Shown: positions 47,920-60,456, counted from the first letter of the stretch. The stretch is DNA of 64,000 nt from Jackrogersella multiformis (GCA_902806575.1 CADCXD010000004.1:2418001-2482000), one strand, 5' to 3'. The notes: a model not told the origin generated them from the letters alone. Program-made: numbers and translations.

Positions 47920-48870
47920 TTAAGCCGCGGTGATTTTGATATATCCAGTAAACTCCCCTGCATTCAGTTGCTTGCCTATCGCCGGGTTGTTGCTATTCGG
48001 TCCGAGCAGTCTCGCGAAGTAGTATTCGCCGGTCTCGGTGAAGTTCTGGTAGTTGAAGCCCCAGGTTGTAACGTTGACCGATCCGAGATATACGCCCGGC
48101 CGCGCCACTCCGCCTACGAGGTGTGAGTCTGTTGGGTGTCAGTTTGTTATGCCGTAACGTACCTAAGTTATACGTTTTGTAAGAACTTCTTTTTATTTCA
48201 CGTCACACTAGAAGGTATGAAGAACTTGTTTATCACGTACTGAGCACGTGTTAGCATTGTATGAGGCGACTAGACTCTTTAGTAGTGTCTCAAATGAATG
48301 TGGCGATATTCATACCATGTCTCAAGGTGATAATTTGGGTCAGGCATGTCCGGCAAGCCGAACCCAAATACAGATTCGGCGGGCGTCCCGGCCGCTACCA
48401 GGGGTTGCCACCGAGTTCCAACAAAACCCATATCCAGGTAGGCCTGGAGCGTGTCATTGCCGCAGCGGAAGGGGATATTATCGGTATCCGCCGTCTTGTT
48501 CTCGGCCGCGGATATCACCATCTATCCTGATCCCTAGCGTTAGCTCTTACTAACGACCACCACCAAGTTCACAATTTATTAGAGAATCTAGACTAGAAGA
48601 AGAGAGAAGGGAATCGCATACGAAACCCCAAGCTCCGCCACCGACGGCGGTGGCAAATTTGGGAGTGAATTTGAAGCCATCTTGTTCTCTACCGGTGGAG
48701 TCGGCTACCACGCACAGGGGCCCCGCGATGTCTGTCGTGTTATCGTAGTTAAGATACGAAGAGCAGCCGCTTGTGAGAAAGATCACGGTCACATTTTCCG
48801 TAGCGAGAGCTAAGTTTGCTACGCTGAAGACCGTAGTGATCTTAGTGAGAAGCTCCCGGACTCTATACAT
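47920..48870 (-). CDS. Predicted secreted N-glycosylated protein, exon junction unresolved
   Basis: ATG at 48870 begins a signal-peptide-like leader (M-Y-R-V-R-E-L-L-T-K-I-T-T-V-F-S-V-A-N-L-A-L-A). Exon 1 48622-48870; intron 48522-48621 (100 bp, GTATGC donor, GCTAACG branch); exon 2 48316-48521, with donor GTATGA at 48315. A third coding block ends at TAA near 47920 (G-V-Y-L-G-S-V-N-V-T-T-W-G-F) and is open back to about 48128 (acceptor CAACAG) or 48113. Both choices leave the total one base out of frame (664 or 649 nt), so either a short exon is missed or the gene carries a frameshift. Six or more N-x-S/T sites and several cysteines support an extracellular protein. Family not recognised. 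Confidence 0.55.
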
Positions 48871-49855
48871 GGCTTCAAGAAGTCGTTTACTACGCGTTCC
48901 GGACGTGGGTTGACTTGTAAGACGAGATGGGCCCCATCTGGCTGGACTTCTGCAGAACAAACCCGTAATATAATTGCTTCTAGGTTGGAACGGGGTTTAT
49001 CATTAGATTACTACCCGAGTAGCATGCCTAGGCCATAGTAGGGCTCTTCGATGGTTATGAGTCTTCCGAAGAGGTTAATCTCGGGTAGACGATTAGGATT
49101 CTGATATGAAGTCCTTATATACCTACTATCCCCGGCAGTTCATGATCAGGATTATTTTATTCATTCAAATATTCAATTACAGATTAAAATGCTCACCGAA
49201 TCCTGCCCTTAGCCATTTCCGTCTTCGTAAAGGGGGGCTGCGTTACTGCCATATTGACCTACCTACCTACCTACCTACTTAATGTATGCAGTAGATGTGC
49301 GAAACAAATGGGGAATTAAGGCTGTGATACTTCTGGCCATATTGTAGTGCGCGAAAACAGTCTGCAATGTAGCATAACTAGAATGTAATCCCTACCTAGG
49401 TACACTCATTTACATGGCAAGTTGCGCCTCCCTATAGGAGCGATGCTAACATATTAATCGGAGAGTAGCCTAATTGAAGATAAACTCACATTGGTTGTGT
49501 CTATATTTCAACATAACTCGTCTACAAAATAAATGAAGGTTTTCGAATAAAATTCACTTAAGGTCTAAGTATCCTATGAAGTGGCGTTTGAGTTGAGGGG
49601 ACGTATTAAAAGCTAGCGAAATATAAGTTGAAGCTATTAAAAACCAATAAACGCCTCATAAACCAAGATCATAATCATAATGCCATGGCTACCTAAGTAA
49701 TATCACCAAATTCTATAAAAAGGGAACTTCGTTGCAGAATAAGGATAAAATACCTGTTGTTTAACTCAGACCCTTTACCCCTATTGTTGACCATAACTCA
49801 TAATCAGACCAGTTTTTAACCAACTTACAACTCAGTCCAGAAACCAAAAGCCGAA
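48871..49855. other. Intergenic DNA
   Basis: Contains an ACCT tetranucleotide run at 49257-49278 and a CTACCTAGGTA site at about 49393-49404. No gene recognised. Confidence 0.45.
49257..49278. repeat. (ACCT)n microsatellite
   Basis: Five to six perfect ACCT units, the same four bases that build the dispersed TACCTAGGTA palindrome. Confidence 0.9.
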
Positions 49856-50293
49856 ATGGAGCAGAATGATGTTATTCCCAAGGCAGTCATCCGGCAGGGC
49901 GCCGCCGATAAATTCCCACAGTTCCCAAGGCTCCCCGCGGAGATAAGGAGCATGATCTGGCAACAGGCAGCGCCAGATTTATTGTGTCTTCATATTAAAA
50001 GACCACGCAGCGGAACCGCCGTCCCTCTACCGTCGTGCTTCCATGCCAGTTCTGAAGCACGAGAGGAGATCGCGACATACGTCCCTTTCTTCATCAATGC
50101 TCACCAAAGTGAGGATTTGGATCTACGATTGCAGCTGACCAACAACGTCGTTCTACGGGAACTCTGCAAGATAATTCGTCATATTATTTTTCAGAAATGC
50201 TCAGAGCACTGCCACTACGATCGGTTTATGGTTGTGTTTCAAGATCGATCTATATTCCCGCATCTTCGAAAGGTACACAGTACCATCCGATAG
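49856..50293 (+). CDS. Short 2EXR-domain protein
   Basis: Single exon, 145 residues, ATG at 49856. The F-P-Q-F-P-R-L-P-A-E-I-R-S-M-I-W-Q-Q-A-A motif at about 21-40 is the defining start of the 2EXR family, an F-box-like fungal family expanded in Pezizomycotina. A second family feature, S-C-F-H-A-S-S-E-A-R-E-E at about 59-70, follows. The C-terminal part is shorter than in most members (often 200-400 residues), so it may be a truncated copy, although the frame ends cleanly. No signal peptide or membrane segment. Molecular function of 2EXR proteins is unknown. Confidence 0.8.
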   Translation: MEQNDVIPKAVIRQGAADKFPQFPRLPAEIRSMIWQQAAPDLLCLHIKRPRSGTAVPLPSCFHASSEAREEIATYVPFFINAHQSEDLDLRLQLTNNVVLRELCKIIRHIIFQKCSEHCHYDRFMVVFQDRSIFPHLRKVHSTIR

Positions 50294-52043
50294 GAACCAA
50301 AAAAACCGAAAGATAATGCGCGGGGAAAACTAGCATCTTAATATGGTCTGGGATTGTTTACTCGTGAATCTCATAATCATAAAATCCGTGGGCCTTAGCA
50401 GTATGAGGGTGCCTAATTCGACTTAGGAATCTCATTGAGTCTCTTGCTGTTCACCCTTTGTCAGGTTGGAAGATGTACTGCAGATGGGTACGAGATTCCT
50501 GTTTCTTTCTCAGTATGAAGACATTGCTATCCTTGGTGGAAGTTTGAAATGACGGAGTATATATCTTAATAGTGATAGCTTCAAAGGAACCTGAACTTTT
50601 AGAGAAGTTTTGCATATGAAATTTAAGCTTCGACTTGTCAAGTAACCTACCTATTGAAACTTGTAGGAACTAAGATGCTAAGCATCATTGCTTAGTATGT
50701 TATCTTCCAAGGCGTTTCATAATCTAGCGAAGCTCTTGAGAACGTCCGAACTCGGGGGCAATCATTTGTGACTCGAAGATTATTTTGTGCATCTCCCCCT
50801 TTACTCAAGGCCTTATACATACATACAGAGGTAGGTACCTATGTATCTCGTGTCATTATAAAGGAAGACGCTACTTACGTGTTGAAAGGTACCTAAGCAA
50901 CACGTTATTGTTAAAGATCCCCTCTATTCCTCTAATTAAAACTTGTTGATTTTCTTAGGTTAGCCCCTGAAATACAACCATGGTGAAGATGTCTCGCAAC
51001 TCATCATCTGACAAATTTTGAACTAATAACTTTATAAATAATTATGTCTTTGATCGGTAGCATTTTGTCTTGTATTGTCTAGTATTGTCTTATATAAATG
51101 TCGCCTTCGTATGTTGTTATTCTTGTTCTCACGTGGTGATCTAATACCTCGCCGGATAGCATCCGCACCCTGGGATCAGGATTTTATTTTCATAAAGAGT
51201 CCTAGAAGTCTAAGCGCCCTGTGCTTAAGACAATGACATAATCTTATTGTTGAATGAAACTAAACTGTACGATTCAACAACGAGCTTATATGTGTTGTGT
51301 ATCTGAGACCTAGACTATGGATGATTTAAACGTCATTATCCCTAGGATTTCGATTTAGTCTGATATTACTTACGTGATGTTAGCAGGATCGTGCTACTGC
51401 CACAAGTTTAATAAAATTTCCATAAGTAACACACATCAGAAATGATGCCATCTTCATCCATACTACATAGGTACGTAGGTACATGGGAGCTATTGAACTG
51501 AACTGAACATTCCAACTGCCTTTTTAGAAGTGTGATTTACGTACCTAGGTAGGTGGTACAATCTTTTGCTACCTTCTTAGTGGTGGGAATTATCTACTCA
51601 CCCCGCCACCTGCCCTTCAGGGATATACATAGAAAGCATACATGAGATTGCCCCACAATTGAGCCACCGGATCCCCGGCCTGTCCCCCAGTTTCTCTTGC
51701 CATCTATGTACATATGTAGGTACCTAGGTACTAAGAAGAAGACGATCCATACAAAGGTCAAACTGCCAAGTTCCATCATCGCCATCGTTCATCATTCAAC
51801 TTTGTTTCAACTTTCAATTACAAGTCGCATTGTTCGTCTCCGACAAAGTCAAGTCAAGCTTTCTCAAGACCCAAATAGATCTTGTTTCCAACTCCTGTCT
51901 TTCTCTCTCTCTTGGTCAGTCATTTTAGTTGACAACAACACCCTTTGTCTACTACATACTTCACTCTACCTCGGCACTTTTCTGTATCGAACACCTACGT
52001 TACCGCTACGTCCAACAAACCATCTACCTCCACTACACCGAAA
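50294..52043. other. 1.75-kb intergenic DNA
   Basis: No gene recognised. TACCTAGGTA-type motifs at about 51541-51556 and 51717-51731; short TTGTCTTG/TTGTCTAG repeats around 51065-51090. The final ~250 bp are pyrimidine-rich, as expected for a strongly expressed promoter and leader of the following secreted inhibitor gene. Confidence 0.45.
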
Positions 52044-52473
52044 ATGCGTTTCTTCTCCACCATCGTCGCAGCGCTTGCTGTTGCCCAAGGTGTTTCTGCC
52101 GTCGACGTCCAGAAGTCTGTTATCGTCAGTTTCCCAAGCGAGACTACCGATGATGTTGTCAACCGCGCCAAGAACGATATCATAAAGGCCGGCGGTGTGA
52201 TTACCCACGAATACCAGCTCATCAAGTATGCATCCATCCCTATCAATTATCACCCTTCCCCGGGAGTTTTGTCCTCTGTCGCGACTATTCCTACAGTAGA
52301 TATGATGTCATCTTAAAATGATGATCTTATAAACTAACCACACGATCTCGAATAGGGGCTTCGCAGCCAAGGCGCCGCAGAAGATCCTCGAGACGGTGTC
52401 GGCCTGGAGCGCAGAGTTCCACGCCGTCATCGAGGAGGACCAACTAGTCGAGATCTCAGCGAATTCGTCTTAA
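52044..52473 (+). CDS. Small secreted inhibitor-I9/propeptide-like protein
   Basis: Exons 52044-52225 and 52356-52473, intron 130 bp; 300 nt, 99 residues. The ATG at 52044 (CGAAAATGC) gives a clean signal peptide M-R-F-F-S-T-I-V-A-A-L-A-V-A-Q-G-V-S-A. The mature ~80 residues form one inhibitor I9 fold as in the subtilisin propeptide and yeast Pbi2: S-V-I-V-S-F-P, D-D-V-V-N-R-A-K-N-D-I-I-K-A-G-G-V-I-T-H-E-Y, then after the splice G-F-A-A-K-A-P and the acidic V-I-E-E-D-Q-L-V-E-I end typical of the family. No protease domain follows, so it is a stand-alone protein that probably binds a subtilisin-like protease, its own or a foreign one. The N-terminus upstream of 52044 (another in-frame non-ATG extension) is not used. 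Confidence 0.88.
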
Positions 52474-54973
52474 GCACCACGTGCTCGGCCGATTTCCCAA
52501 TGATAGCTACGACCAAGACCTCGGCCGACCTGCACGATACCCCCCTCCGCACTACGGAACCCGCAGGTAGGCAGACGGGATAGGCGTCGAATTAAGGATA
52601 GGCAACCTGAAAATGGACAAACGGAATGTTTGGAATTAGACAATGGGCTTTGGGCGTTTTTGTATTCTTTGGAGGGAACTGGGATCCTTAGGGCGGTTAT
52701 CGTATTCATAAGAATCATCACTATTTTTCGCTCTCCCAAGATTCGTCTGTATCTAATCGCGAATGTTGTTACTGTAACGGATGGTTGCGCCTACACAGCC
52801 GATGTACCCGAATATACGGTCTGGTTTCGCCTGCACAGTGTTCACATTGATTGAAGATAGTGCTCGCAGGCTTGTCTTTCTCTCGTACCTAAATGTTAGA
52901 TTTCCCAGAGTGGAATTAATGTCGTCATTTGAAATTGAAATTGGGGCCGGCAGAGGTAAGAAGGCTCCGTATCTCAGGTCGACTATATATAGTACATATG
53001 TGGCTGGGTGGGTAAGTTGTTGAGAGTATTGGGTTCGTTGGGTATCTGCAAGTTTTATTATATACCTATATGTCACTAATATTTACTTACGTTAGCCACG
53101 AATGACTATGGAAATTCGAGGAGATTTCCAAAGTGTCTGCTTCTTTACCCCTCTGCCCCCTTCCGGCATTGCTGAGACCTGTTTCCTAGAACTTAAGTGG
53201 GCGGACCAGGAGTCAAAAGTGGGATCATACTTTGCGATGTGATATGTTTATTAGATTCAGTCTGAAGATAATAGGCTGTTCATCAAGGCTGTCTAGTATC
53301 TACATCTGTCAGAAATGTCTCATTCAACTGCTCATGTACACTATGTTACGGCTTATGCTTTACGTAGGTGGAGCTCTTGATGATCTATATATTTGAAGCA
53401 GTCAGGCAGCCAGGCAATATTAGTAGGTGAAAGCCGTATTTATTGAAGACACGGTACGGAACAGACCCGAATATATTCAAAGTTTGGCGTACAATGTGTC
53501 CGGAAGCCTAATTATATCCCCCGCCCGCCCGCTTCCAATAGCCGACTTTGTCTGGAATCTTGATGTACTTACCTTCCTACACTAGGTAGGTACACTAGGT
53601 AGGTACATGTATGTAGGTAGGCAAACTTTCACTTTGTGAACCTTATGAAAAGGAACTAGGTACGGGATATACGGGAAACCACGTACTGCGGTCGGCTGTT
53701 TATAGCCCGTGCCTTGCAGGAACTCGTCTGCGATGTAAAGTAAACTTTGGTGCTGAGTCTCGTGTTACATCGTGGCTTCCTGCGGGAATGTACATACATA
53801 GTATTGCGACTTGAAACAAACGGTACCTACCTGGGTAGTGTAGTGATGAAATGTGACACTCTTGCTTAGGTACTTCGGGAGTCCTAGAGTAACATTGAAA
53901 CGACGAATACCATATATTTAAAGACAACGTAGACGTATTCCGATAGCGGAAGTACTAGGTGAAATATCCCTTACTGCTATGATAAATTTGTTAGGGAGAT
54001 GAGATATTGTTTGTACACTGCTGCTATGTAGGTTTGTATGTACCTAGGTAGGTAGATATATGAATGCGAATTATTTCTCTATGAAAGGTATGGGAATCTA
54101 CCTGTCCAGGGACATACCGATTAATAGCTTATCTACCAGTCTGCCACTCTAAAATAAGATTAAATAGGCTTCTCGTACCTTGCATGTTGACGAAATGGGC
54201 TCTAGCCTCGTTAGGGAAGATGCTGTTTTAGGTGTATTAGCACATGCAGTATCCCTGTAGATACAGGCGCCACTGGGTGCTCGTTCCCTTCCCTTGAGTG
54301 GATTTTTAATCGAATGAATATCGAGTCCCACAGCAACCTTGGAACCGGTGACCTAGTCTGCTAGTGACTGCAGCAGCAGCGACCACCTTAGCGTTAATAG
54401 ACTGGTCTTATAGGTACCTAGGTACCTAGTGTACCTGAGACATGGGGACAGGTAGATTGGGGCTCTCCAGGGCTCTCTCTCTCTCAACCACACCTCAAAA
54501 CCGCCTTTAGAATCGTGACTTTTGACAATCCCCCTTCAAAAACTCCTTTGGCCGAAAAAGAAAGAAAAAGGGAAGGGTGTTCGGAAACAATGGGCTTGAT
54601 TTCCATCTGAACAATCCTCATTCTTTTAGACAATGAAATATATTAGTTTTCTATAACGCTGCTGTGCACGACGAAATCCTACTTCTTCTCTAACCGTCCC
54701 TCGTCCCCGATTACGAAAAGACTCTCACGGCATGAGCTCTTGATATCCTAACGTCAATTACTCAACACTGTTCTTTTCGTTCTATTTATTGTTTCGATAA
54801 CACAACTACGTCAACACTCGACTTATATCTTGTTTTCGATCCTTGATGAACCGCTGATCCGTGCAGCTAGCTTGCCCTCCGGTCGGAATCGTTGCTCGAT
54901 TCACGGCCTTCTCTAATTTTAATACACGGCAGACCCGGGATTACATATCGCGAACTAATACTCAACCGCTATC
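52474..54973. other. 2.5-kb intergenic DNA
   Basis: No gene recognised; small frames at 52630-52854, 52753-53076 and 53700-53927 look random. Repeats of TACACTAGGTAGG at about 53577-53606, TACCTAGGTAGGTAG at about 54041-54055 and a double TACCTAGGTACCTAG at about 54413-54430. The last ~500 bp form the promoter and leader of the Hook gene. Confidence 0.45.
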
Positions 54974-57900
54974 ATGGTCCCTTCCGTCAACTCACCGGCC
55001 GCACAGGTGGCTCTGCTTGGATGGGTATGTCCTCCCCTATATCCCCCTTCTATTCTCCTTGTCTTAGATTGCGGTCCAATGACTAACATGGTATATTTTG
55101 ATAGGCTGACTCGATGATCGCACAATTTCTCCCTAATCACTCTCCAGACCTGACAGTGAAGAAGCCTGAGAATCTTTTCGATGCAGCTGTTTTCTCCGCG
55201 CTACTCGAAATTATAGATAGCGAGTATAACCCCTCTAGATTCAAGCAGAGCCTCGATGCTTTCTCAAACGACAGTGATATATCCCAAGGCAGAAGGCGGA
55301 ACTTGCATATCATTCATTTGGGCCTAAAAGACTTCGCGAGGCGACACTGCTCGAAAGTCGAGGCCCTGATCAACGAAGTCGACTTCCAAACATTGGCTAA
55401 AGAACCTACCAAGACGGGCATATTCGAGGTGAATACTCCCACCTCTCAGTCTTCTCAAGATAGCTTCCTTTCAAGCCGGCTGTCATTTTCCTCTGAGTCC
55501 CGGGCTCTTACTAAAGGCTATCTGCAGGTATTGATACTATTCGTGTGCGCTGCTTGTCTCCGCGAAGACGATAATTCGAAATACGTACGCATGGTCACCC
55601 AGTTGGAGAAGAAACTCCAACATGGTATTTTTCAGATTCTCAAAGAAGTTGAAGCCAAGCTGGGGCAGATGACCACCGATACCGATCTTGAACCTGGTCA
55701 GGCTGCGGGAGACTTCGACGATGACCTTGCGCAAGAAGCAGCGCTGGCGCAACTACAGCATGAGGCGGATGAAGCGAAAAGGCAGGCGGGCGGCTTAAAG
55801 TTACGGCTGGATCGTCTTCAAGACAACTACGAGGATCTGATAAGGAAGCACGAGGAACTCCAAGAAGAAAATGAGCAGCTTAATAAACAGATCGAGTCGG
55901 AAGTTGGTAACTACGATAAACACCGTCTGCTGCGCCAACTGAAGGAAAACGAGTCGCTCATCGCAAACTTGGAGAACGAGAGGAATTACTTGGTCGATCA
56001 AAGGGACCGGCTATTGAAGGAGAAGGCTCGCCTTGAGGTAGCAGCGCAGAAAGCCGAAGCTCTGACTGACGAGAACCAGGAGCTTCGCTCTAAAAACGAA
56101 GACCTTTCTAAAAAAGCTAACATGGCGGACAATTTGAGGAAGAAATTAGAATCGATGAAGGCGATAGAGACCGACTTCAAGACCCTCCAGAACGAGAGGA
56201 TGGATGCGTCTAAGCTCATGGTGCAACTCGAAAACGCCACGATGAGGATTGATACGTTGAAGCGGGAAGCAGAAGCTTACGCTACGAAGATGCAGGGATA
56301 CGAAATCGACATTGCCAATTATAACAATCAGAAGAACATGTATACCACGGAGAATGCCGAGTTGAGATTGCGCTTGGAGGACCTCCATAGCCGGAGCCAG
56401 ATAGACGAAGCAGCCGTCCGAGATCTTCAGGAGAAAGTGCTGATGCTTGACCCCTCGGCCACTCCAGGCACCCCTCTAGGTTCTCGGCCAGCCACACTCG
56501 AAGATGAGTTGAACGAATCTAGCAATGCCATGTCAATGAGAAATCTCGAGCTGCAACGCCTCCAAGCGGAGAATACTGTTCTTAAAAGCAGCATCGGCAC
56601 AGAAACGGAAAAAGGCCAGCTTATCCAGGAGATGGATGACCTTCGCGCTTCTCGTGAAACCCTTCAGGAGAAGTTGAACGACTTGCTCGAAAGATACACC
56701 GTTGGCCAACACCAGCTTGATGCACTTATCCAAAACATGGGTAAAGACGGGTTAGTCCAAGCTGTTCAAGCTTGTTATGACCTGGCACCGGGCACGAAGT
56801 GGCTAATGTCGAATTATTTCAGAGAGGAAGCATATTCCAGTTTGCGGACGCAGGTCCTCGCCGAGCAGAACCATGCCAAGCAACTCGAGAGGCAGCTCGC
56901 TTCTGCGAAGGAGCAGCTCGCGGACAAGGAGCGAGCTCTGCTCGAAGCTCGAGGTGATTGTAAGATCATCTTTAGGGACTATGCCTTTCGCGGAAATTAT
57001 GCTGACGATCCGAAAAAAGTTAACGCCGTCGAAAAGTCTAGCCTTGACGCCCTTGCGGAACTGAAGAGAACCGATGGCATGCTTGCCGTTTCCCTCCGTG
57101 CGGAACTTGAGTCGGAAAGAAGGAAGTATAAGGCATTAAAGGAAGAGTTCGAAACTCAGCGATCGCAGCTGTTGACGGCATTCATCGAGAAGGACCAGCT
57201 TCGACGCGAGGCTGAGGCAGCTAACCGTGAGATGCAGAGAGCCGCAGACGGGCTACCCGTTAGCACGGAAACCGCCAAGCAATCCGAGAAGATGGAGAAG
57301 CTTCGGGCACGGTACAAGCAGCTACAGCAGGTGAGTCGAAGTTCTTCTAGTCTATCTCATGCTGGGTCCGCCGTCAGTGACGAGGAAGACGACGACGATA
57401 TAAATGTTACCAGTGTTACGGTTAAACGTCAATCTATTTGGGATGCTATCAGTCCCTGGTTCGGGAAGAAAGGGCGGCCTGAGAGCGGCTTCTACCCTTA
57501 CCAGCTGAAAAGCGACGGCACATTTGGCACGCCTGATCACCCAGTCTCCTCCCCCGTGTATCTCCCCCCGGGGGCAGACTGAAAGCAGATTCGGCGCTAG
57601 CTTCCATGTTAGAACGCACTTGTGGTATCAACTGGGGCGAACCAGAGCCAAGCGGCTGGACCAGATGGCTACGGAGCTACGATTATATCTGAGATGATAT
57701 AATCAAGAATACGCGAAGTGCATATGGACTGACATTATGTGTTCAACTGCAGCAATACGACCAATCGGAACTCAAGAACCGCGAACTGGAAAGGACACTC
57801 AAGGCTGTCCGTGCAGGATCAGAAGCTGGTGCTCAGAAGGTACGTGAAGTCTTCATTAATATCTTAGATGCCAGTGGTCCGGCAAAGATGTTAGGCATGA

Positions 57901-58352
57901 TATATTCTCGCATGCCTACATTCATGACTGTTAAGAAATATAGAATTTGTTTCCCATTTCCAGATTATTTGTATTCCATATTGTCTATGATCATGTATAT
58001 ATCGACTCTTGTGACTTATAATGTCCCCCCTATTACTATGGGGCAATCTTCCTTCCTAACCAAACTTGGCAGGCTCAAACCGACCAAATCATCAAAAACT
58101 TACAACGCGAGAACGCGATGATCACCACTGCTTGGTACGACCTCTCAAGCAGATTGCAGAGCAACCATGTTGTATTACAGCGGCGGCATGACGTGCCCAA
58201 GAGTTGGTTGAATAAGCAGAGACAGATGGTGAATGGTGAGTAGCTTTGCTTCTCTTACGAAGTGACATATCCTTCTACCTATGAGTCAGGTATGCTTTAG
58301 GTGGTGTTCTTTTTAGATACTGATTAGAACGACAGCTACACCTCGGAAATAG
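54974..58352 (+). CDS. Hook-family dynein adaptor
   Basis: Links dynein to early endosomes together with Fts and FHIP. Exons 54974-55024, 55105-57330, 57753-57839, 58073-58235, 58336-58352; 2544 nt, 847 residues. The short first exon (ending A-L-L-G-W) joins A-D-S-M-I-A-Q-F-L. N-terminal Hook domain to about residue 200 (F-D-A-A-V-F-S-A-L-L-E-I-I, L-Q-V-L-I-L-F-V-C-A-A-C-L). Coiled coil from about 220 to 740, rich in Q-E-E-N-E-Q-L-type heptads, including the conserved G-T-K-W-L-M-S-N-Y-F-R-E-E-A-Y near 570 and C-K-I-I-F-R-D-Y-A near 630. The C-terminal cargo-binding part lies in exons 3-5 (W-Y-D-L-S-S-R-L-Q, K-S-W-L-N-K-Q-R-Q-M-V-N-A-T-P-R-K). The large third intron (57331-57752) stays open for 83 codons, see findings. 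Family identification firm; the last exons are hand-placed but keep frame. Confidence 0.9.
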
Positions 58353-58903
58353 GAGCTCTATGCGTAACACGAAATTCCTCATGCGGACTTGCGGTGGTCT
58401 TGAAGTTGAACTGCTATATTCTTGGCTTTACTTGCCGACAGAATCGGATTAATGTTTAAATTCGGTTTGGACATGTGTGGTGGGGGCTTGATGTGCTTCC
58501 TTTCTTTACTCTGCTACACCTTCATGTGAAAGTCACCGTCCCTATCACACGTTGCGTTGGGATGATTGATATGTTCTCTCATCCTGAACACGTGGCACAG
58601 CCCCTTCTGAGCACGATTTCTTTATATAGGTGGGTAGGCATGTCCAGCATTGGTGACTGGTCTGGATGGTTGATTGGCATGCGGCACGTGTGTTTTTGTA
58701 CGTACGTAGATTATACCCGCTTTACACTATAGGTAACCACGCTGTGGTCGCGTCTGAGAGAATTGAGTCCTCCTTATAGGCTTGTGTTATGGTGTTCCGA
58801 TACTACCAATTAGTGAACTAAGAATTGCTGTAGACGAACACTTTGAGCTTCGTCAACGCTCGTTTCTTAATGTACTTAGGTAGTCTTGCATACCTAGGTC
58901 TAG

Positions 58904-59218
58904 CTAGGCAGAGAAAACAACGGGATCCTGACTGATTATCTTCAATTTTATTCGTTCCTGGCAATATTTTCTTCGATATTCCAAAGTCGGCTCACATTTA
59001 TTGGAGGCAGGAACACTATTTTTAGCCTGTAGACTATTGTATCTGTACTCCAATGGTATTGGGGGCTTGAGGCTCAACGCCATTCTAGCTAACGCTTCGC
59101 GGACTACTACCTCATGTTGATCGCCGGGCCGTAGCTTTTCGCAGAAGCTCGGGGATCTGCCAGCTCTTTTCGTGATGGAGGCGTCGAATCCCGAGTATTC
59201 GGCGTCTTTGCTTACCGC
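58904..59218 (-). other. Orphan coding-like open frame, possible terminal exon or gene relic
   Basis: On the minus strand a 104-codon frame runs from just after a TAA at 59219-59221 to TAG at 58904-58906, without an early ATG (first Met after ~45 codons). Composition is protein-like, with R-P-G-D-Q-H-E-V-V-V-R-E-A-L-A-R-M-A in the middle and a basic end (E-Y-R-R-K-Y-C-Q-E-R-I-K). No family recognised. Could be the last exon of a decayed gene. Confidence 0.3.
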
Positions 59219-60456
59219 TTATAATATCTGCTTTATCTCTTGGAATTGGTTACGAAGTAGTTACCTAATCAGGTACCTACCAGGATGAAGTATTGGCCGG
59301 CATAGACTCCAACCTGAAATGGTCAAGCAGCCTCACCCAGATGTGCAACGGTAGGTACCTAAGGTATGAGGGGAGATACGCGTCAGTTTACAGAAGGGAT
59401 TTGGCGGCACTTCTGTAGCCGTGCTCGTAAGATGAGAAAAGCTAGTCCTACCAGTTCACATCTACCATTCCAGCTTCATACGGCTAATCATACCTGCTGG
59501 CGTTGGGACTATGATGGCGTCAGGTAAGATGCGCATAGCCTTTAATAATTAGCAGATATATATCCCAATGGATCGAGATCAATCTGATAGCTGCTTGGAC
59601 ATTAGATATATGTACTAGCACTGGCTACACTACCTAGGTACCTAGGGTAGTGTACACATAGCAACGAGTTGGAAGATGGAGTTCGTAGGGCCGTGGGGTC
59701 GGAGGTTCGGAGGGTCGTAGGCCTAGAACATGAGTTAACCAGTTAACCCAGTGCCAAGCAAGAGAAAAGGATATAAAAAGATATAAAAATAAATAAATGA
59801 AAGGTCCCCATGTAACCTTCCCGCGAAAGCTTAGCGCTCATGTGCCGGCCTTACTTGATACAGCCGTAGTGGATGGGTTCAGCCACATCTTAGCCACTAG
59901 AAACTCGGGCTCGATCGGGGTGCCGCACTGCCGGTCTTTTCTCTGCATAAAGAAAACCCAGTTTTTGCACCGCCTCACGTGCGAGCATGGATACCACCTT
60001 ATGTAACCCTGGGCAGTAGGCAGTAGGCAGTGGGCAGTGGGCAGGCTAGGGTTGGGAAAGTACAGGTGCCCAGGCTCCCATGATTTCCAAATGATTGCAA
60101 ATCTCCGTACCACCTGAAGCAGAACCTTAGCCTTAGCTAAAGAATTTGAAGTTTAAATATTAATTTATTCAATTCAATATTCTCAGCTAAAGATTCTCAG
60201 CTAATTACTTACAAACACAAACTCAACTCACATTTCAAAAATCAGCCTTAAGACGCCAGTACCATATACGATATTATACGATATACGATCGATATACGAT
60301 AGCGAAGATATTTAGAATTTAGCAGATACTACCTAGCTAATTCATTCACTCATTCAAAATAATATCATGTCGTTAACAATGCGCGCTCGGTTATTATCAC
60401 TAGGATGAGTCTAGCGACAGGCAGCGTTTAGCAGCAGGCAGCGTTCAGCAGCGATC

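Noticed and set aside
59838..60113. 91-codon minus-strand frame with spaced cysteines
   Set aside because: Runs through the GGCAGTA-type repeat and conflicts with a plus-strand frame; not enough to call.
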